DNA of 8,447 nucleotides from CAYQNU01 sp964419055 (GTDB lineage Bacteria; Bacteroidota; Bacteroidia; Flavobacteriales_D; Parvicellaceae): the NCBI GenBank assembly GCA_964419055.1, contig CAYQNU010000046.1, forward strand, positions 1 through 8,447, written 5' to 3'. Of this stretch, positions 7,030 to 8,447 are shown in pieces. Numbering within the stretch: the first letter of the stretch is position 1; every line of letters starts with the position of its first letter. A program made the translations under genes and the position numbers. Under the pieces are notes generated by a model. It saw only the letters and a program-made list of their open reading frames with translations. It was not told the origin of the DNA and did no database searches.

Positions 7030-7244
7030 TTATTTATATGTCTGATTATACCAAACCTTTACACCCAAAAATGGATAGATAAGCCTCGTTTTTGTCCAGT
7101 TTATTTTATACAAATATAATTTTATTTTAAATACCTTTAATCAAAAGCTCTTAAAGTTTAAACGCCTCTTATTTTAAGTGTTTTCAAAAATAATAAAATC
7201 AATTTGCTCAGTCGTAGGTAACTAACTTATTTCAATTATAAGTA
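7030..7244. other. AT-rich intergenic stretch between the regulator gene and the accessory segment
   Basis: This 215-nt spacer follows the stop codon of the winged-helix gene. It contains a possible minus-strand promoter (7111-7145) and a GTTTAAAC palindrome near 7156. I see no convincing intrinsic terminator for the upstream operon and no coding sequence. Confidence 0.5.
7111..7145 (-). promoter_or_regulatory. possible Bacteroidota-type promoter reading towards the accessory operon
   Basis: On the minus strand TATATTTG (7118-7111) fits the TAnnTTTG -7 consensus, and TTTG (7145-7142) lies 23 nt upstream as a -33 element. It sits outside the inverted repeat, about 250 nt before the first operon ATG. 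Such matches arise easily in AT-rich DNA, so support is weak. Confidence 0.3.
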
Positions 7245-7541
7245 TTATTTCCCACCCTTAATCAATTTTTCTAAGGCATCCAAGTGTTCTTTAAAGGCTT
7301 TTCTGCCTTTTTCGGTTACTTGATAACTGGTCAAGGGTTTTTTACCTACAAATTGTTTTCGGATGGCTACGTATTCTATTTTTTCTAATGCCGTGATGTG
7401 ACTGGCCAAATTACCATCTGTTAATCCCAATAAATCTTTTAACTCACCGTAATTTACCCATTCGTTGACCATTAAGACAGACATAACGCCTAGTCTTACC
7501 CTGCTATCAAAAGCTTTATCTAATTGGTCAAATCCTAACAT
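7245..7541 (-). CDS. small winged-helix transcriptional regulator (HTH_34-like)
   Basis: This 98-residue protein consists of one winged-helix DNA-binding domain. LDKAFDSRVRLGVMSVL (7-23) is the first helix pair, followed by YGELKDLLGLTDGNLASH (31-48), the helix-turn-helix with its recognition helix. After it come LEKIEYVAIRKQF (52-64) and the wing, with GKKPLTSYQVTEKGRKAF (66-83). The pattern SRVRL..LM..E, TDGNL..H, P.T.Y..TEKGR is typical of the compact HTH_34/MarR-like regulators common in Bacteroidota. It has no ligand domain and probably works as a dimer through its C-terminal helix. It starts 5 nt after the membrane protein's stop, so the pair is one operon. It may control that operon, though the target is not shown by the sequence. 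Confidence 0.88.
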   Translation of the reverse strand: MLGFDQLDKAFDSRVRLGVMSVLMVNEWVNYGELKDLLGLTDGNLASHITALEKIEYVAIRKQFVGKKPLTSYQVTEKGRKAFKEHLDALEKLIKGGK

Positions 7542-7546
7542 ATCAA

Positions 7547-8212
7547 CTATTTTGAAACCGAATTTCGTTCATACTTGAAGTACATCACCGCACCGTAAAC
7601 TATGTGCAACACGCCAAAACCTATAGTCCAAAATAACAATCCCATACCGTAAAAATAACACCCCAAGATGCCTAAAATGATTTCGCAAATAGCCAAATAT
7701 TGAATCTCTTTGAAGGTAAATTTACTGGCATTTAAGAGGGCTAATCCGTAAAACAACAACGTGGCAGGAGCAACCAACCCTAGTGCGCCATGTTTAATTA
7801 AAAACAAACAGAAAAAACCACCCGCTATTAATGGAATAAAAAGATGAAATACCAATCTTTTGGCATTGTTGTCCCATAATTTTAATCCCATTTTTTTAGA
7901 TTTTATGCGTGAAAACACATACCCAGTAAGTATGGAAAGTAGAAGCACAACAGCCGCCAACATCATTAAAAAATAAAGTTTTTGATCCATCAATGTTTTG
8001 TTGTCAGAGGATGTGATGTAGTGAGAATAAGCAATGATGTTGTCTTTTGAGGATATAATTTTAATATCAAAATAAACGATGGCCGCACCAATCAAGGCAT
8101 ATATTCCAGCAAATACGCCACTAAGACCACTTAATGATAAAAAACGTGAAGATCGCTCCATTAAATTTCTTATCTGAGCCAAATCTGCCAAAGATTGTTG
8201 TTCTCTTTCCAT
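7547..8212 (-). CDS. unknown six-helix integral membrane protein
   Basis: This is a 221-residue protein from the preferred ATG at 8210-8212. The frame can be extended upstream to a TTG at 8234-8236 (229 residues), but that TTG is part of a TAACTTTG promoter element, so the ATG is the likelier start. A short soluble N-terminus (LADLAQIRNLMERSSRFLSL) leads into about six hydrophobic helices near residues 24-48, 78-100, 119-139, 144-162, 170-188 and 190-211. A small polar loop (52-77) follows the first. It has no enzyme or transporter motif I recognise. It is followed by the winged-helix regulator, a common pairing of a small membrane protein with its regulator, which suggests the two share a stimulus or regulation. 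Function is unknown. Confidence 0.85.
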   Translation of the reverse strand: MEREQQSLADLAQIRNLMERSSRFLSLSGLSGVFAGIYALIGAAIVYFDIKIISSKDNIIAYSHYITSSDNKTLMDQKLYFLMMLAAVVLLLSILTGYVFSRIKSKKMGLKLWDNNAKRLVFHLFIPLIAGGFFCLFLIKHGALGLVAPATLLFYGLALLNASKFTFKEIQYLAICEIILGILGCYFYGMGLLFWTIGFGVLHIVYGAVMYFKYERNSVSK

Positions 8213-8233
8213 AATTTTTTCTACTTTGAAATT

Positions 8234-8259
8234 CAAAGTTAGTAATAATATGATTTCAA
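8234..8259 (-). promoter_or_regulatory. probable promoter of the membrane protein-regulator operon
   Basis: On the minus strand TAACTTTG (8241-8234) matches the Bacteroidota TAnnTTTG -7 consensus. A TTG (8259-8257) sits upstream with a 15-nt spacer, a little shorter than usual. It ends 21 nt before the ATG at 8212, giving a short 5' leader, and supports that ATG over the upstream TTG. Confidence 0.5.
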
Positions 8260-8365
8260 TTCATGTATTTTAAGATTTTAAGTTGTGGTGATACCTTTTT
8301 AAAAGCTTAATTCAATATTTTCAAAATTTATTTTATTAAGTATCATAAGTGTTAATTTCACTAAA

Positions 8366-8447
8366 ATGGATTCGAAATTTCATTTAGAAGGCTCCCCCGA
8401 CCTTAAAGAGTTTAATCTAAAAAATCAAGTGGAATGGAAGGTGGTCT
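8366..8447 (+). CDS. 5' end of an unidentified gene, cut by the window edge
   Basis: An open frame runs from ATG at 8366 for 27 codons to the end of the window (starting MDSKFHLEGSPDLKEFNLKN). It is preceded by the A-rich CTAAA typical of Flavobacteriia starts. It diverges from the membrane-protein operon across a gap of about 150 nt. The visible residues are polar and charged, with no signal peptide or membrane helix. It is too short to assign a family. The shortness of the frame leaves some doubt that it is a gene. Confidence 0.55.
   Translation, partial: MDSKFHLEGSPDLKEFNLKNQVEWKVV

Noticed and set aside
7150..7180. Possible terminator after the regulator gene
   Set aside because: Only the GTTTAAAC palindrome and scattered T residues are present. 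There is no GC-rich stem followed by a U-run.
7025..7232. 11-nt direct repeat CTAACTTATTT at 7025-7035 and 7222-7232
   Set aside because: It touches the boundary repeat and might suggest a target duplication, but an 11-nt match in AT-rich DNA is expected by chance in a window this size, and the spacing fits no known mechanism.
8294..8310. Palindromic CTTTTTAAAAG/AAGCTT stretch in the divergent intergenic region as an operator
   Set aside because: It is short, low-complexity AT-rich symmetry with no second copy near the other promoter.
1..8447. CRISPR array, tRNA, rRNA, transposase or integrase gene
   Set aside because: No regular repeat-spacer pattern, cloverleaf or rRNA sequence was seen, and no coding frame resembles a recombinase.

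Overview
The window is AT-rich, has compact genes with little visible Shine-Dalgarno sequence, and carries TAnnTTTG-type promoter elements. Together with the style of its membrane protein and winged-helix regulator, this points to a member of the Bacteroidota, most likely Flavobacteriia. The assignment rests on general features, not on a database match.

The window has two parts. From position 1 to about 7029 lies an accessory segment. It carries one minus-strand operon of three genes (6859 down to 269): a 986-residue NERD-nuclease/SF1-helicase-like protein, an 883-residue TPR plus OB-fold-like protein whose start overlaps the end of the first gene, and a 324-residue unknown protein with a cysteine cluster. 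The segment is bounded by inverted copies of GTTAGCGGT..CCC at 122-136 and 7016-7029. Just outside the left copy, downstream of the operon, is a ~120-nt long-stem hairpin (1-129) whose layout resembles an integron attC site. The non-coding ends also share a family of imperfect repeats. No transposase, integrase, tRNA, rRNA or CRISPR array is visible.

From about 7030 to the end lies what looks like resident chromosome. It holds a two-gene minus-strand operon, an unknown six-helix membrane protein followed 5 nt later by a small winged-helix (HTH_34-like) regulator. The first 27 codons of a divergent, unidentified plus-strand gene run off the right edge.

The most interesting content is the three-gene operon. 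Its first protein keeps the NERD nuclease residues but has apparently lost the helicase's Walker A loop and the key residues of several other motifs. The second looks like a scaffold with an array of nucleic-acid-binding OB folds. A nuclease, a degenerate helicase and a nucleic-acid-binding TPR protein, carried as one unit between repeat boundaries, is what one expects of a mobile genome-defence system. I recognise no named system with this composition. The defence role is inference.
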